Positions 34,821-47,505 are shown, numbered from the stretch's first letter. The stretch: DNA of 64,000 nt from Rhyacophila brunnea (GCA_022495005.1 JAGYXB010000135.1:3162001-3226000), one strand, 5' to 3'. Notes: generated from the letters alone by a model not told the origin. Made by a program: numbers and translations.

Positions 34821-37540
34821 CACACCTGTAATGCTGACATGGTATGATTGCTACAGACCTCTAACACATTGCTTACCCTTGTTTGCTACCTTATCCTATA
34901 GTTTATTATGTAGTCTTTCCGCGTTATGCCTCTGACACGATACGTTACTCCACTTTTTTTTTCATTTCTCTACATCGAGGATCCATATTTCACATGCACA
35001 TGTAAACACTAGTATCACAAATTGGTTGAATACTTTACGTTTAAAAGGACACAATGTGAGATCAATCTTTAAGAGACTATTCAGGAACCCAAATGCGTTC
35101 TAAGCCAGTATGGTTCCGCGAGGAATCCCATCATACATTAACATATATGAGTTGTACAACATAGGCCAATAATATCATTTATTATCAATCATGGTCTTCT
35201 CCGGTAGTCGTTTCCATTTCTGTCTATCGTCCGTTATTTATTTAAGAAATTAAAGGCATTTGCACATATTAATAATTTCCCACGGATATCCGATGTACTA
35301 AAATTATTATGTTTATATTTTCAATGTCAAACGACAACGTTCGCAATAATACTCGGTATGTATTATTATATTATTTTATATGATCACATAATCTTATTTT
35401 ACAGGATAAAACTAATGAATGAAAACATCTTAACTACAAACTCAACATTTTGTTCAGATTAAGCTTTTAAACATACCAACAAATCTTTATTTTTTAGCTT
35501 AAAGAATAACTCGATTTTCAGTCAAAAATAACAAATTTTTAAGGTATTTCTTAGAGTGTATTTTTAACAATACTTTAGGTTGGATTTATGACGTCAAATT
35601 GTCTATAACCTACTTTCTTAAGTCACATCATCAAAATTAATTGATATTATTTCAGACACCCTCCCACCTCAGGGCGTGACATCATATATGGACAATGCCT
35701 TTAAGACGTTATACATAATTCTCTCAATGCCAAAATACCAAAAAAAGGAATTTAATTCCGTCTTCAAGAGTTTCTGATTTCTGTCAGAGTCAAAACGAAC
35801 AATTGGGCCTTCCTCACTCCAAAGTTTCATCCCCTGCGTGACGTTTAAAACAATGAACGCAGTTTACAATCGCAGAACGAGGCAAAGGGTAGGCAAGAAA
35901 AACGACATCTTTTGTTTACCATAACACAAGAGTTCGCGAAAATCTAAAAGGTGGTTTATGGAATTAGAATATTTCCCTCACTGCACAATATAGATGCTCA
36001 GTAAGAGATTATTTTTAATTTTTAAATAGATAAATATTCTTCGATTGTCTCTATATTCCGATGTGGATCATGCCCGCCTCACAAAGAAGTTTTTTTTACA
36101 TTTTTAGGAGAAATTATTGATGTTGGCCACATCCTAAACCTATTAGAAATTATTAGATAAACCTTGATAATATTGTCCTTCGAACTGATTTTTCTAAAAT
36201 TTCCATTATGTCTTTTTGGATTAGTATCTTTGATATATAATATAATGTATATTCCTCCTACGTGAAGATGAGTATAATAGGTAGGCGTTGTTTTATAAAT
36301 TCTTAAAATAGGGTCCACTTAGCTCATTCGCTGTAGATACTTATTTATATACTTCAATTCCACTACCCTAAAATCAGGATAGGTGGCAAAAATATTTACC
36401 CTCAATATACTAAGACAAATTAACACATTTATTAAATCAAATCTGTTATAATTTAGTGGGTAGATTACGGCACAAAGATTATCAGGTACTGCGAATTAAA
36501 TTTTGGAAAAATGTGAGAAATTTAAATGTCACCCGTCATGTTTAGAATGACGGAAAATATTTCAAATTCGTCGCTTTGTTATCTATCCTAATTAAATCTG
36601 TCACAGAATGAGTAAGTCAAGCGGTATTACGCAGCTGATATAAAATGAAATTTCATTTTAAAATCAATTGAAATATTACGTCTTTATTTACAATCGACCA
36701 ACTGAGAGCACGAGAAATTCAAATATAAGCAAAAAAAATTGAGTCAATTTGTAATATAATAAATATATTGTTATTTTCCAAAACTGTTTTAAAATACTCT
36801 GTAAATAAGATCATAGTATAATAATTTCCAAGTCCTTTTTCTTTTGGTTTTCCAACAATTTTTTGCGGGATGGGGTTGTATCTATTCTATATATTTAGTC
36901 AGAGCTTACTAGCGACAACATTAAAAACAGAAACGTTCTCTAGCTGGCACGAAGCCTCCTTTTCAACAGACGAGAAGAGAAATTGAGCTATGAAAGATCT
37001 AGACTATAGTTAGTTGGGCTGTATTGAAAGAAACATACCATCTTGAGGCTAAGGTGACGAACAAAACTTGTGGTAAGCAGAGGGGAGTGGATACAGCTTT
37101 AGTTCAATGATGATGAAATATTCTCGTTAATAAGTATTTTTTTTTGTAACCAAGCTTTTTTACAAGAAAGAAAGAAACGCAAACAGTGAGTACCACTCTG
37201 TTTATCAAAAGAGCTTTTACCAGTTGATAATATTTTAATACATGTTCGTCATTGAATCAATAATAACATAAATTGCTTCGGGTGTTGATATATTCCACCT
37301 ACGTGAGAATGAGTTTAGGTGGACGTTATTTTATAAATTTTTAAAATAGGGTCTGCTTAACTCATCCGGTGTACTTCCTTGTACCTATCTAATTTATCTA
37401 CTCATCTATCTCTTTTTTATGTAATACTGATATATTTATACATCTTTGTTTCTAAATGTCATGTTGTGAACGTCTTAAACTGATAATTTGTAATGTCCAC
37501 AATATGTTTACAAAAAAAAAAAAAAAACACCTTCCTAACT
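34821..37540. other. Spacer between the two 3022-bp repeats
   Basis: About 2.7 kb without genes. It holds two copies of the dispersed repeat also found at the window start (36230-36345 and 37255-37385), and an A-rich tract near 37511-37528 just before the second repeat. Nothing else is recognisable. Confidence 0.55.
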
Positions 37541-39699
37541 ATGATCTCTATCATTTTTTGGGGTAAGTGTGTCATACTAATGTATGTAAAGCTAGTGATG
37601 TCCCGAAACAAAAATGACGTTTTTTATTAGGTATGTACTTAATTATTTAATGTGGTTATCTCAGCAACAGGAGTGGTAGGTAAATCAATCAAAGGCTTTT
37701 GAAGATTAACTTATAATTGTATTCTTCTCGAAAGAGCACAAATACAAAGTATACAATACAGGAATGCAGAGTAACCTTAAAAATAGTCAGTACTTACATG
37801 ACAAAGACGTAAGCACTTACAGTAAAATCAAAACGATAAAGAGGTTTGTCGATTGTGTGGGGCGTGAGAATAAGTGTACGAAAGAATGAGTTAAATTTGA
37901 AATGTTATAATACGTAGCTTCACCAAAAATTAATAGGGTAAAACATTATTTTTTAGCTCGAAACAGTGAGCATTAACAAACAGTTGATGAAATTTAATAT
38001 ACCTTATATGATTATTTTCGTATTATTATAAAATTAAATAACAACCAGCAGAAATAAAATGTGGATACAAATAGAGAGTAAGATATAAGAGAAAACATAA
38101 TAATTAATACACAAATACATTAAATCTCTAGTAACGTTTTGGGTCTCATTCTCGAATCATTCTTTCGTTTTTACTGTACTTCCAATTCAAGTTAATTGCT
38201 TACTTACAAAACTATTTATTCTAACTTAATTATTTCGAATTGCAATATTTGAAATTGCATGACTAAGTACTGTCATACCCATGATTATTGGGCCTCTCCC
38301 GATAGATAAAATTAATTATTAGGTATAACCATGTCACCTGACCTTCTAGTCAACAATGGGCGTACGTACGTCCATTATTCCTTGATTAACTGTCAAAATA
38401 TTCAACTTGTACTTAGCACCAGTGTTGCCATATTTTGAAAGTGGAATTATAGTACAGTGCCTTCAAAATTATAGTAATTCGGCAAAAAATATAGTACGCG
38501 TTGAGTGACCAATAATTTTCTGCATTTTCAAAAAATTAAACGTAGGGTAATTAACGCCTTGTTTTTTTAGACAAAATGTCCATGAAGGGTAATTAACGTC
38601 TCGTTTTTTTAGACAAAATTCAAATGTCAACAAGTGGAGACATGGCGAACTTTTTTTTGTCATTTTGATTTCCTAAGCTCCGATTTTTTATGAATGCCTT
38701 ACCCTTGTCGTTTTAAATCAGTGAAAGCATTAGTGGTCCTTGGATTGATTTATTCACTCATTTTTTTACAATTTCAACCAAATAGACAAGTTTAACAATA
38801 AAATTATCGTTCCTAAACAAATTCGCCTCAAATTTTAATATTATGATTAATTTGACCCTTATATTTCATTTCTTTACGAGATAGCCATTGCGCTTGACAA
38901 TAAGTATAGAAGTGAGAGATTATAAAATTAGTCTCAATATTTGCAGAAAGGTTTGCAAACAACCTTTTATCAGTGCTCGAAATGGAAAATTTCACGAACA
39001 GGAACGCTCGACAATTTTCCAAAAATGTGTGATATTAGATATAATAATATCTGTAACATAAAAATATCTTTTAGTTTTACATGATGTACTTTTTTAATCA
39101 TCATCTTCGCCCAATACGCTATCGGCTATAACAATTAGTGGTAACATACAAATATAGAGTCATTTTAGTTTACGAAATTGTTTTCTAAAAAATACATTAA
39201 TAATAATTATACAAATATAAATAACTAAACGTATATGAATCTAATCGGAGTGGGAAACATTATTAAAATACATGAAATAATAGACAAACTAATCACAATT
39301 TCCCATTGGTTTCGTTAGCAGTTTGAATAAAAATATGCAATGAAGAGTGGATAGAAATATGAGAGAAGATACTTCGGCTTAAACAAAATACATGTCGCTT
39401 TAGCTCTGATTTTTTGTAAATTCAAAATATTTTGATTATGGTAAACTATTTTTTAATCAAATTAAAATCCATCGTATACGAAAAAGCAAGGGCATGATTT
39501 TTAATAAATTAATTTAAAAAATATGTAATACGCAAGATTTACAAATGTAGCATTCTTTATTAAATATGAATCATTTAAAACAACCTCAGAAGTATAGGTA
39601 CATATTATTAGAAAAAAAAAAATTTAAATCATGTGGACATGTAGGATAATTTATTCTAATAGATTTCCAATGTTATAGAAATTGTTATATACAGGGAAA

Positions 39700-40985
39700 T
39701 TTTTCATATATTTATCCGATTGGATTCTGATTGATTTATTTTAATATTTTTATTTCGTATTGTACCTTAAACAATACAAAATTTTTTAACATGCATACGA
39801 TGTTCACGAATATGTATCTATATTAATTATGGACTTATTTGATTTAAGTTATTAAATCTATTATTATATTAGTTTAACCATAATAAACACAATTCATTCA
39901 ACCCGAAAAATATCCATATAAAATTAAAACAATAAAAATATATGAGGAAATGATTTTTTTTTGTCACTCAATGTAAAATATTATAATAGATTAGGTTAAA
40001 TAATTATTATCTGGCGATTCCGTAACGTTGAGTAGGTAGGTAAAACAGCAAATACGTATTTTCTGGTCACAGGGAAAAGCATGACCATATTTACTATTTA
40101 ATATTAAATATTTGACCCCCTTAGAAATTATTAAACAACAATTTAAGCTATTAAGTACCTACAAAGAGTTTTTAAACGATGTCAGAGCACAAGTTTTTCG
40201 GAAATTTAAAAATTTAGCAAAGCAACTGCAATAGTTAGGTTTTTTCATGTATGCAATAATAATTATTTAGAACCCAACCCATCAACCTTGGTCGATCCAG
40301 TGCTGGATGAAGGCCTCCCTTAGTTTATTCCATCTCTCTCGCTACCTACTTAGTTTTTCACTGCAAAGTATTTCCGCCGAACTTCATCAATTCATCAATA
40401 ATGTAAGAAATATAAAAAAATAAATTAGTGTAGAGCAGCAAAGCATGGGGGTTAGGTAATGGGAAACCAAAAAAACACAACTTAAAATGATTAAATTTGG
40501 AAAATAAGGAGTCTAATTTTGTCGCTTCCTCTGATGAAAACGCTTATCATTGGCTGCATACAACTTAATATTGATAAACGACCAATAAACGACCCCGATT
40601 GCATTATGAAATACAAAAACTATGAACGCGTCAAACCCATGTAAATTTCGCTAACATAATAATATGATAAATGGACAATTCGGTCAATTATGGTTGTCTC
40701 GATACAAAATTTAAAGTTTCATTACAAAAAACAATTGCCTATCACTGCCGTAATGATCATAAACGTAATCAAGAATTTTAACCCTCGGTAGATACTTAGG
40801 TAGGGCACGTAGTTTTATTCACACTATTTTTACTATGTTATTTTTGTGCAATATTTAACATATTAATTAAGTCATTTATACAGTAAAGATAATATATTTA
40901 TTTAATGTGTTTCATTTAAAAGTTTAAAAGTTCCAGTGTGCATTATAACTATTACGTTATTAACTCACTATATTTAGGCATGTAC
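39700..40985 (+). repeat. Copy of the DIRS-family non-coding tail
   Basis: Aligns in inverse orientation to 25640-26540, including the sequence bordering the end of the DIRS coding frame (TGGATTCTG at 39721). It lies inside the 6.3-kb hAT. No RT sequence accompanies it, so it is a truncated piece. Confidence 0.55.
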
Positions 40986-41614
40986 CTTAACCTTAAGGCG
41001 AATTCTTTGCCTCAATTTACGATCAAATGTGACTTCAACGCCATCTAAAGGCATCTAAAGGCATCTACAGGCATCTACCATGAATTTCTAAAAATGTGTT
41101 ACTAAAAACTTTCGTCGATCGCAACCAGATGGCAATAAAATATAAAATAAAATATTGTGTGTCGCCACATATTAAAAATCATAAGCTTGATAAAAATGCA
41201 TTTAAATTTATTATATATTTACTTACCTATGTAAAAATATTTACAATTAATATTTTCCCCATAAAATATTTACAATTCTAACATATCTATTTGATTTGAT
41301 TTAAAGTGTTTATGATTTTTACATTTTGTTTACCGTAGTTTTTTTTACAGTGGCAATACAAGGGTATCCTGTCCAGTCAATGAACCAGATTTTTTTACGT
41401 TGTCAATACGAATTAATATAAATATTTTTCTACAGTAAAATTCATTTATAGTAGTAAATGAACATTTAAGTACAAATGTTTATAAGATTGAGTTTAATCT
41501 TGTACAATTGACAATTACATCGAATTTCTACTAGAGGTGGAATAAAAGAATGATATGAAATGAATAGCAAAACAAATGCCATTCGAATTATTATTAAACA
41601 AAATAAGGAATATA

Positions 41615-41982
41615 CAGTTGTACTTGGTTATTACTAGGAAGGTTGGACCAGCTGAATTTGCTCGTTATAAGCGGTACTCGTTATATCAGAGAATAGGTAT
41701 TTTTATTGTCGGCGAAAACAACAATTAGACACTTAACTAGTGTCATAAACGTAATCTGTCCCCGGCGGCATCCTGTCCGATCGGATTTTATTGCTTAGGG
41801 TCGAAATGTCTTTAAACGATCAACACATTACCAGTATTTTAGCTCGGTATATCCGATAAGTATCTCGTTATAACAGTGAATAAAAATGTACGGAGAAAAT
41901 CATATACCAAATGTCAACGACTGTTTCCTCATTACATCCGAGATCTCGCTATGTCCGAGATTGTAATAACCGAGTTCGACTG
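41615..41982. mobile_element. Pogo/Tigger-like MITE (368 bp)
   Basis: Ends CAGTTGTACTTGGTTATTAC and GTAATAACCGAGTTCGACTG are inverted, with TA at both sides (41613-41614 and 41983-41984). Internal blocks such as CTCGTTATA recur. Non-coding. Confidence 0.75.
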
Positions 41983-42040
41983 TAGTTATAATTATGACAA
42001 TGTCGATATTATATAGACATCCCAATTCATTTCGTTTCAA

Positions 42041-42099
42041 CCATGTCCGATCCTAATGGGTTCATATGGGCCTCCACAGAGTGGACGGTTTGTATTAAC
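42041..42099 (-). mobile_element. SINE 3' fragment
   Basis: Matches the 3' end of the full SINE at 62760-63003, including CATGTCCGATCCTAAT and ATATGGGCCTCCACAGAG. The tRNA-related head is missing, as in a 5'-truncated insertion. Confidence 0.65.
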
Positions 42100-43040
42100 T
42101 AACTAACTATATCTGAGATAAGAATAAAGTAAGACACGCAACGAATTGAATAAAAAAGAAGTTGGAGGTAAGAAAAAACGTAAATAAACATGCGAACAAA
42201 TCTTGATAAGCAAACCCAAGGACAAAATAAGTGACAAATTAAAAAAAAAATTGTAAAACGTAAGAAAAAAATTTAGAATTTGAAGTAAGTGCACCACTGA
42301 TTACATAATATTCTAAGAAAAAGACAGAACGTTATTTCTTTGAAAAAATCTAATGTCGATTTTAAAGAACAGTGCAAGATAAAATAAAAGATAGTTTTAT
42401 TTATTTTACCTATAAATGTGTAAGTGAAATGGATTTGGAGATATAAAAAGAAACCTTATTGGCCCAGTGGTTTCTAGGTGTGGACTTTTGTAATTCCCTG
42501 AAGATCTCGAATAAATAATTAAAAATTATCAACACCTATACCATATTCCTAGGTATCTACTATGATTGAAAAGTAGATCTTAATTTTTTGTATTTATGAT
42601 TGCTTCATAAAAAAACAATATTTACGACTTTATGATGTAGCAGATAAATGAGCAACTAAATAGTGATCCAAATATTATGAAAAGTTCAACTATCAAAGCA
42701 TCACGGCATAAAATTAGTAATACCACGGTTATACACAATTTATTGTACCTACCTATTGTTATAATTTTCTTAGTTCATTTAATCGTTTTTAATTTAATTT
42801 ATTTTCAAATTCACCTCTTATGTGTTCATTCACTGAATTGTTTACCCTATATTTTATGGAGACTAATAATAACTTCTATTTTCTACATACTAAATTATCA
42901 ACCTCCACTTTTTGACAGGACGGCATACAGTTATATAGGCACGTAGATAATAATTTTAAGGCCGTAGACAGGAATGAACGTTTGATGGCCCAAATATAGT
43001 ACAATAGTATGTATGTAATTAAAATTAGGGTACAAGTCGG

Positions 43041-43195
43041 TTATCCTGGATACAGCGGCAAAAACATTTTGAAAATAGCCTATATACTGGATTATTTGTT
43101 AGGATTACCTAATCTAACTTAAACTAACCCAAACTAACAAATAATCCAGTATATCGGCTATTTTCAAAATGTGTTTGCCGCTGTATCCAGGATAA
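43041..43195. mobile_element. Foldback MITE (155 bp, about 62-bp arms)
   Basis: Arms 43041-43102 and 43134-43195 are near-perfect inverted repeats starting TTATCCTGGATACAGCGGC. The loop is about 31 bp. Located inside the 6.3-kb hAT. The superfamily is not identified. Confidence 0.75.
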
Positions 43196-43686
43196 ACATA
43201 TAGAACAAAAGTTAGTGAAGTGGAAGTTTGTCGAGGCTGTTTTGATCGGGTTAATTTGTCTTTGAATAATATTGTGACTAGAAATTTTAACAATTCTTAT
43301 TATTTTTAACATTGTATATTGTTCATAATTTTCGCGACTACCACGTGAATAGACGATTTTTTTTTTACTTATAACATTTTAAACACTTAACATAAATATG
43401 GATAAATTGTACAGTTACTAGACAAAGATTAAATTTGATGTGTGTCAGAAGTATCTTAGGCATTTTCGCTCGTATGATTTCTTTATATTATTATGAAACT
43501 ATATTTATTTTAAAATCGCTTTATAAAAGGTAGGTACGTCAAAACAGTAATAAATATCTGAAATAATTACACAACACTATTTCAGAAAGTGGAGGTTGAT
43601 ATATGTAGTCCATTGACATATGCTCCAATATCGCAAACAAAAATTATTGACAGCAGAATTAACACAGTTTTTGTCTTCGTACCTGA

Positions 43687-43990
43687 GGGTCTATTCTATG
43701 CTTATCGACCGCTAAAGTGATAAAGTGAAAAATATTATCAAACTTAGGGTAGGTTTGTATCAAAATATTAGCACTTATTGTAACAATTACACGAAGCCGG
43801 TTTTTATTGTTGCAATAAGTGCTATATTTTAACAGCACCTATCTTGCTGCTGTTAAAATATCGCACTTATTGCAACAATAAAAACCGGCTTCGTGTAATT
43901 GTTACAATACGTGCTAATATTTTGATACAAACCTACCCTAAGTTTGATACTATTTATCAATTTAGTGTTCGATAAGTATAGAATAGACCC
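43687..43990. mobile_element. Long foldback element (304 bp, nearly complete hairpin)
   Basis: Almost the whole element is an inverted repeat. It starts GGGTCTATTCTATGCTTATC and ends with the complement, and the arms meet around 43840-43856 (ATTTTAACAGCA and TGCTGTTAAAAT). A transcript would fold into a stem of roughly 140 bp. No coding sequence. Confidence 0.82.
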
Positions 43991-45970
43991 ACTGGCGAAC
44001 CTTTATTTTCAATGTATGTGTGTGTGTATGTATTTTTTAATCTATGCAAGTACTGTTTCAAAAATAGTTCGATTTATTCCCGCGTTAGCAGCATATGTCG
44101 ATAAAGTCTTGTCAAATATTCATTTTATTTACAATCGATTCGTTAATATACAAAAATACAAGATTAAATTTAAATAACTAGCCTAAAAATTATTAAATAA
44201 TATTTTTAATAGAAACGCTATTCGTTTTTTGCGATAAATTAAGTCTGAACCGAGATGTTTCGATTTTAATTGCATGCTTTCTAACCTCTAAATCGATGTT
44301 TTTTAAATTTGAAAAAAAAGATATAAGGATATAATAAATTCCAATTAACGTTTAGCGTTTCCCTAGGTAATAGATTTACGTACATTTTTATCGTAATTTT
44401 GATAATAAATCTTATGTCATTCATTCTTACCACCCGATAGAAATGTACCGAATTTGACACGTATTTTTGGTATATAGAACTCCACGATACATCTTAATTT
44501 TTTATTTTATTTTTCTCATTACCTTTGAATATATATTTACCGATTAATAAACTTTTCTAGCTATTTTTCGATAACAACTTTACCTAGAGACATCACCTTA
44601 ACTGTGTTAAAATAGTATGTATGAACTTGCAAAAAAATAAGTGTCTCGTTTTATAAATTAATACTACAGTAAATCTATATTCCAATGTAAAATAGCTTCC
44701 AACGTTTCCTTACAATCATAAAAACCTTTTTTTTCAAAATACATTATTGTCCCATACCGTGCGACAATACAATAAATCTTACTAATAGCCCCAGTGCATT
44801 TCTTTGTATACAATTTTATTGTTTTATCACCATTGACGCAAAAGGGTCTGTCTATTTGTGCATTCAAGGCCAAATTCGTTGAAAACAGCATTGTTTTGAA
44901 AAAGGTTAGTTCTCAAATACGTTGTCTTATACTTACTCTATCACTATTTCAAAAAAACTTAAGTACATTATGTACGGGTCATAGAAAATTCAGTGGTTCT
45001 AAACCAGTAAAATTATTTTTTAATACCTTTTTTTTAATTTTTTGTACCTTTGTACCTATCAATTCATTTTCGTAAATTTTAAATCTAACCGGAACGTCAT
45101 AATATTAAGTATGACGCTTGAGAATTTTACTAGACGACTCGCTGTCCGTCGGATATTTTACGAACCGGTACGCCATTTTCGAGGTTTTAACGAACAGGAA
45201 CGCCATCCTTGGAAATCCCACGAACAGGAACGGCGCTCCGGGGCGTTCCGCTCCATTCCGAGCGCTGCCTTTTATATGACTGTGTTTGTGTAGTTTATAA
45301 CTAGCGGCCGTTTTACTATAAACTATGCATTTGCAAACTGCAAACCTGTGGCTACATTAATTGTGCTAAACTTTTCGCGCCTCCCTGTGTTAAGTAATTA
45401 ACGTCACCTTTTTTAGACATGGGGATTATTTTTTTTTGCTTCTCATAGATTATGTTTGGCGTTGTTTTTCTTCTATTAGGAACCTTTTTTCCAATTTCTC
45501 AAAATTATAGTTTTTGGGCGTACTATACCTATTTTATATCGTACATAGTACGCAGGCGAAAATTATAGTACAAATACTATAATTATAGTACGGTTGGCAA
45601 CACTGCTTAGCACGTAAGAATTGTATCTAATTTTAATGAGTATGTGAGAGAGGGATGGCAACACCGCTCGATAAAAAAAAGTCAGTCTGGGCCGCGAGCC
45701 AAAGGGGTGAATATCCGGCCCTCACGACTCGGAGAGTGACACAAATAAAATCCGAGCATAAAAGTAAAAAATAACAATTTAGTTTTAATTTTTTGTGAAT
45801 CCCGGGTCCCACCAACATCCCGAGCTAGCCACAGGTCCCGGTATATATCAGTACCTACTGAATATTGTAACCAGAGATTTTTGTTTTGAAAATTATTTCG
45901 CCTCTTCGTCCGGTTGATGGTTGAGGCAATATGCAGATGACATCCTCTTCTTTCACTTCGTAAATGTCTT

Positions 45971-46702
45971 CTACTCTTGGAAATGAAAACAAAGTTTCGT
46001 TTTCTTTTTTAATCGTCCTAAGTTTTCGAGCAACTTTGTCAGAATTCTGTCATCTTGCTCAAGTTTTATTATAACTCCGACAAAATGTTTCACAGTTTTT
46101 TTTGTAGCAAATTGTACTACAATCCATTTTCCAATCTCTAACATTTCTAAATTAGATGCACCTGCAGTATCATCAAATTGATCAAACATTGATAGGTATA
46201 TTAAGTATATTAATTGAAGGATCGTTTTCCTCATCGCCAAGCAAATCATTAATATAGTCTTGCATATTATCTTCGCTTTCGTCACTTGGTGTCCATGAAA
46301 AATCTTCTTCCGATGACATGGGTTCGTGTTTTTTTTTTGTTTTGGTGTACTTTTATCGGTTTCAATACGTTCTTCTGCATGTTAGTTTTGTCTTGAAATG
46401 GCTTTATTTTCTTTTCTATTTGGGACATTATTTTTCAGTCACTCTATAACATCATAACATGTAATCACTTCTGCTCTTGGAGCAACCATTTTTCTCTTAT
46501 TCTTTATAGGCGCCTTACTACTGATAGAATTCAGCAAAAGTGTTTCAAACGAAGTTTTTTCTATATTTTCTGTAGGAAACTTTTGTAACAGTGGCATTTC
46601 TATTAAACTTTCGGTAACTTCTTTATCTGGTAATTGAACAACTTTGCAATCCAGAATTATGGGATTAGAAGAACATTTTTGAGTCGAACAGTCCCCATAC
46701 AA
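45971..46702 (-). pseudogene. Pogo/Tigger-like transposase C-terminal remnant, duplicate 2
   Basis: Second copy of the 33924-34655 relic, with the same frame breaks and very few substitutions (for example CFVV to WIVV before QFATKK, and YED to YGD). Sharing the same disabling changes shows that it was already a pseudogene when duplicated. Confidence 0.5.
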
Positions 46703-47505
46703 ATTGACGATTTTTCTTCTTCAGAAAATTCGATTTATAGCGATTTTCGCGAATTCGAAATCAAATTTTCAGAGTCCCTTGGATTTCGAATTATCTAGGT
46801 CATACTGGTATACAAATTCTTACATATAAACATTCTATTTGTGCGCGTCATACGAATAATGCGTCATGTCCCATCACTAGTTAAAATATTGACTTTGCAA
46901 ATTCATAGAAAATATATGGGGGAAGTGTTACAGAATACAAAGGCACACTTACCCCACGTGTTTACTTTCGTGGGGGAAGTGTGTCTACTTGATTAAAGGT
47001 TTCAAATGCTTATAAATCAGTAAAACGATAACACAACGTGAAGCAGCGTATCAAAACACATATACTCACCAATTTTTACAACCACAATGTGCAGATTTCT
47101 GTGTTTAAAAAAATATTTTAGCAACAGCTACCAACTCACTCGACGACATCAAAATGGCTACTGGAGAATAATCCATGTAGTCACCTCAGGAAACACGGTA
47201 TCGACACCATATCTGATTATTTTTATAAATCAGTGAGTTTGCTATCATCTTTCTATAGATGGCAGCATCCAATTTGTAGTAGATACTGAGAAAACTTAGT
47301 AGCTACACTTACCCCGACTCACCTTATTTTAGTTCTCCGGAGCACCTTTAGAGCTATTTATTATAATCTATTGCCAATTTTTTTCCGAATTTTGAAAATT
47401 ATAGTATTTTGGGCGTACTATACCTGTTTTATATCGTGCATAGTAAGCATATGAAAATTATAGTACAAATGTCAAATACTATAATTAGTACGGTTGGCGA
47501 CACAC

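Larger units (their letters stand above)
38971..45267. mobile_element. hAT element (6.3 kb) with perfect 8-bp target duplication
   Basis: Ends CAGTGCTCGAAATGGA and TCCATTCCGAGCGCTG with CCTTTTAT on both sides (38963-38970 and 45268-45275). The empty site is in copy 1 of the 3022-bp repeat. Subterminal CGAACAGGAACG-like motifs repeat near both ends, notably at 45160-45235. I see no transposase domain. The interior carries further insertions: an inverted DIRS tail, a pogo-type MITE, a SINE fragment and two hairpins. Confidence 0.92.
37541..46867. repeat. 3022-bp direct repeat, copy 2 (split by a hAT element)
   Basis: Pieces 37541-38970 and 45268-46867 match copy 1 base for base in length. The split point is the sequence CCTTTTAT, single in copy 1 (33221-33228) and duplicated around the insertion here. 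The hAT remnant of copy 1 is therefore also present in two pieces (38420-38970 and 45268-45605). Confidence 0.9.
31443..47324 (-). mobile_element. Pogo-like TIR element, copy 2, enlarged by duplication and insertions
   Basis: Ends AGGTGAGTCGGAGTAAGTGT and the inverse of AGGTGAGTCGGGGTAAGTGT, flanked by TA (31441-31442 and 47325-47326). The left end to about 31870 and the right end from 46868 match copy 1. The 15.9-kb length is explained by a 5742-bp duplication step (31799 to 37540) and a 6.3-kb hAT. Without them about 3.8 kb remains. Transposase relics on the minus strand confirm the orientation. Confidence 0.82.
22868..47505. mobile_element. Outer hAT element split into three pieces by pogo-like insertions
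   Basis: Left piece 22868-22930 starts CAGTGTTGCCATATTTT. The middle piece is 31298-31442 and the right piece 47325-47505, ending near GGTTGGCGACAC. The three pieces align in order with the intact copy at 32678-33558. Flanks TCTATAA (22861-22867) and TCTATAT (47506 on) are the decayed target duplication. The element is old and non-coding. It hosts all the insertions in between. Confidence 0.7.

Noticed and set aside
40999..41090. Short tandem GGCATCTAMA repeat
   Set aside because: Only about four 10-bp units; an ordinary microsatellite-like run without wider structure.
31799..46867. The 3022-bp direct repeats as LTRs of a retrotransposon
   Set aside because: The repeats lack TG...CA ends, contain a complete hAT and transposase relics, and the 2.7-kb spacer has no gag or pol.
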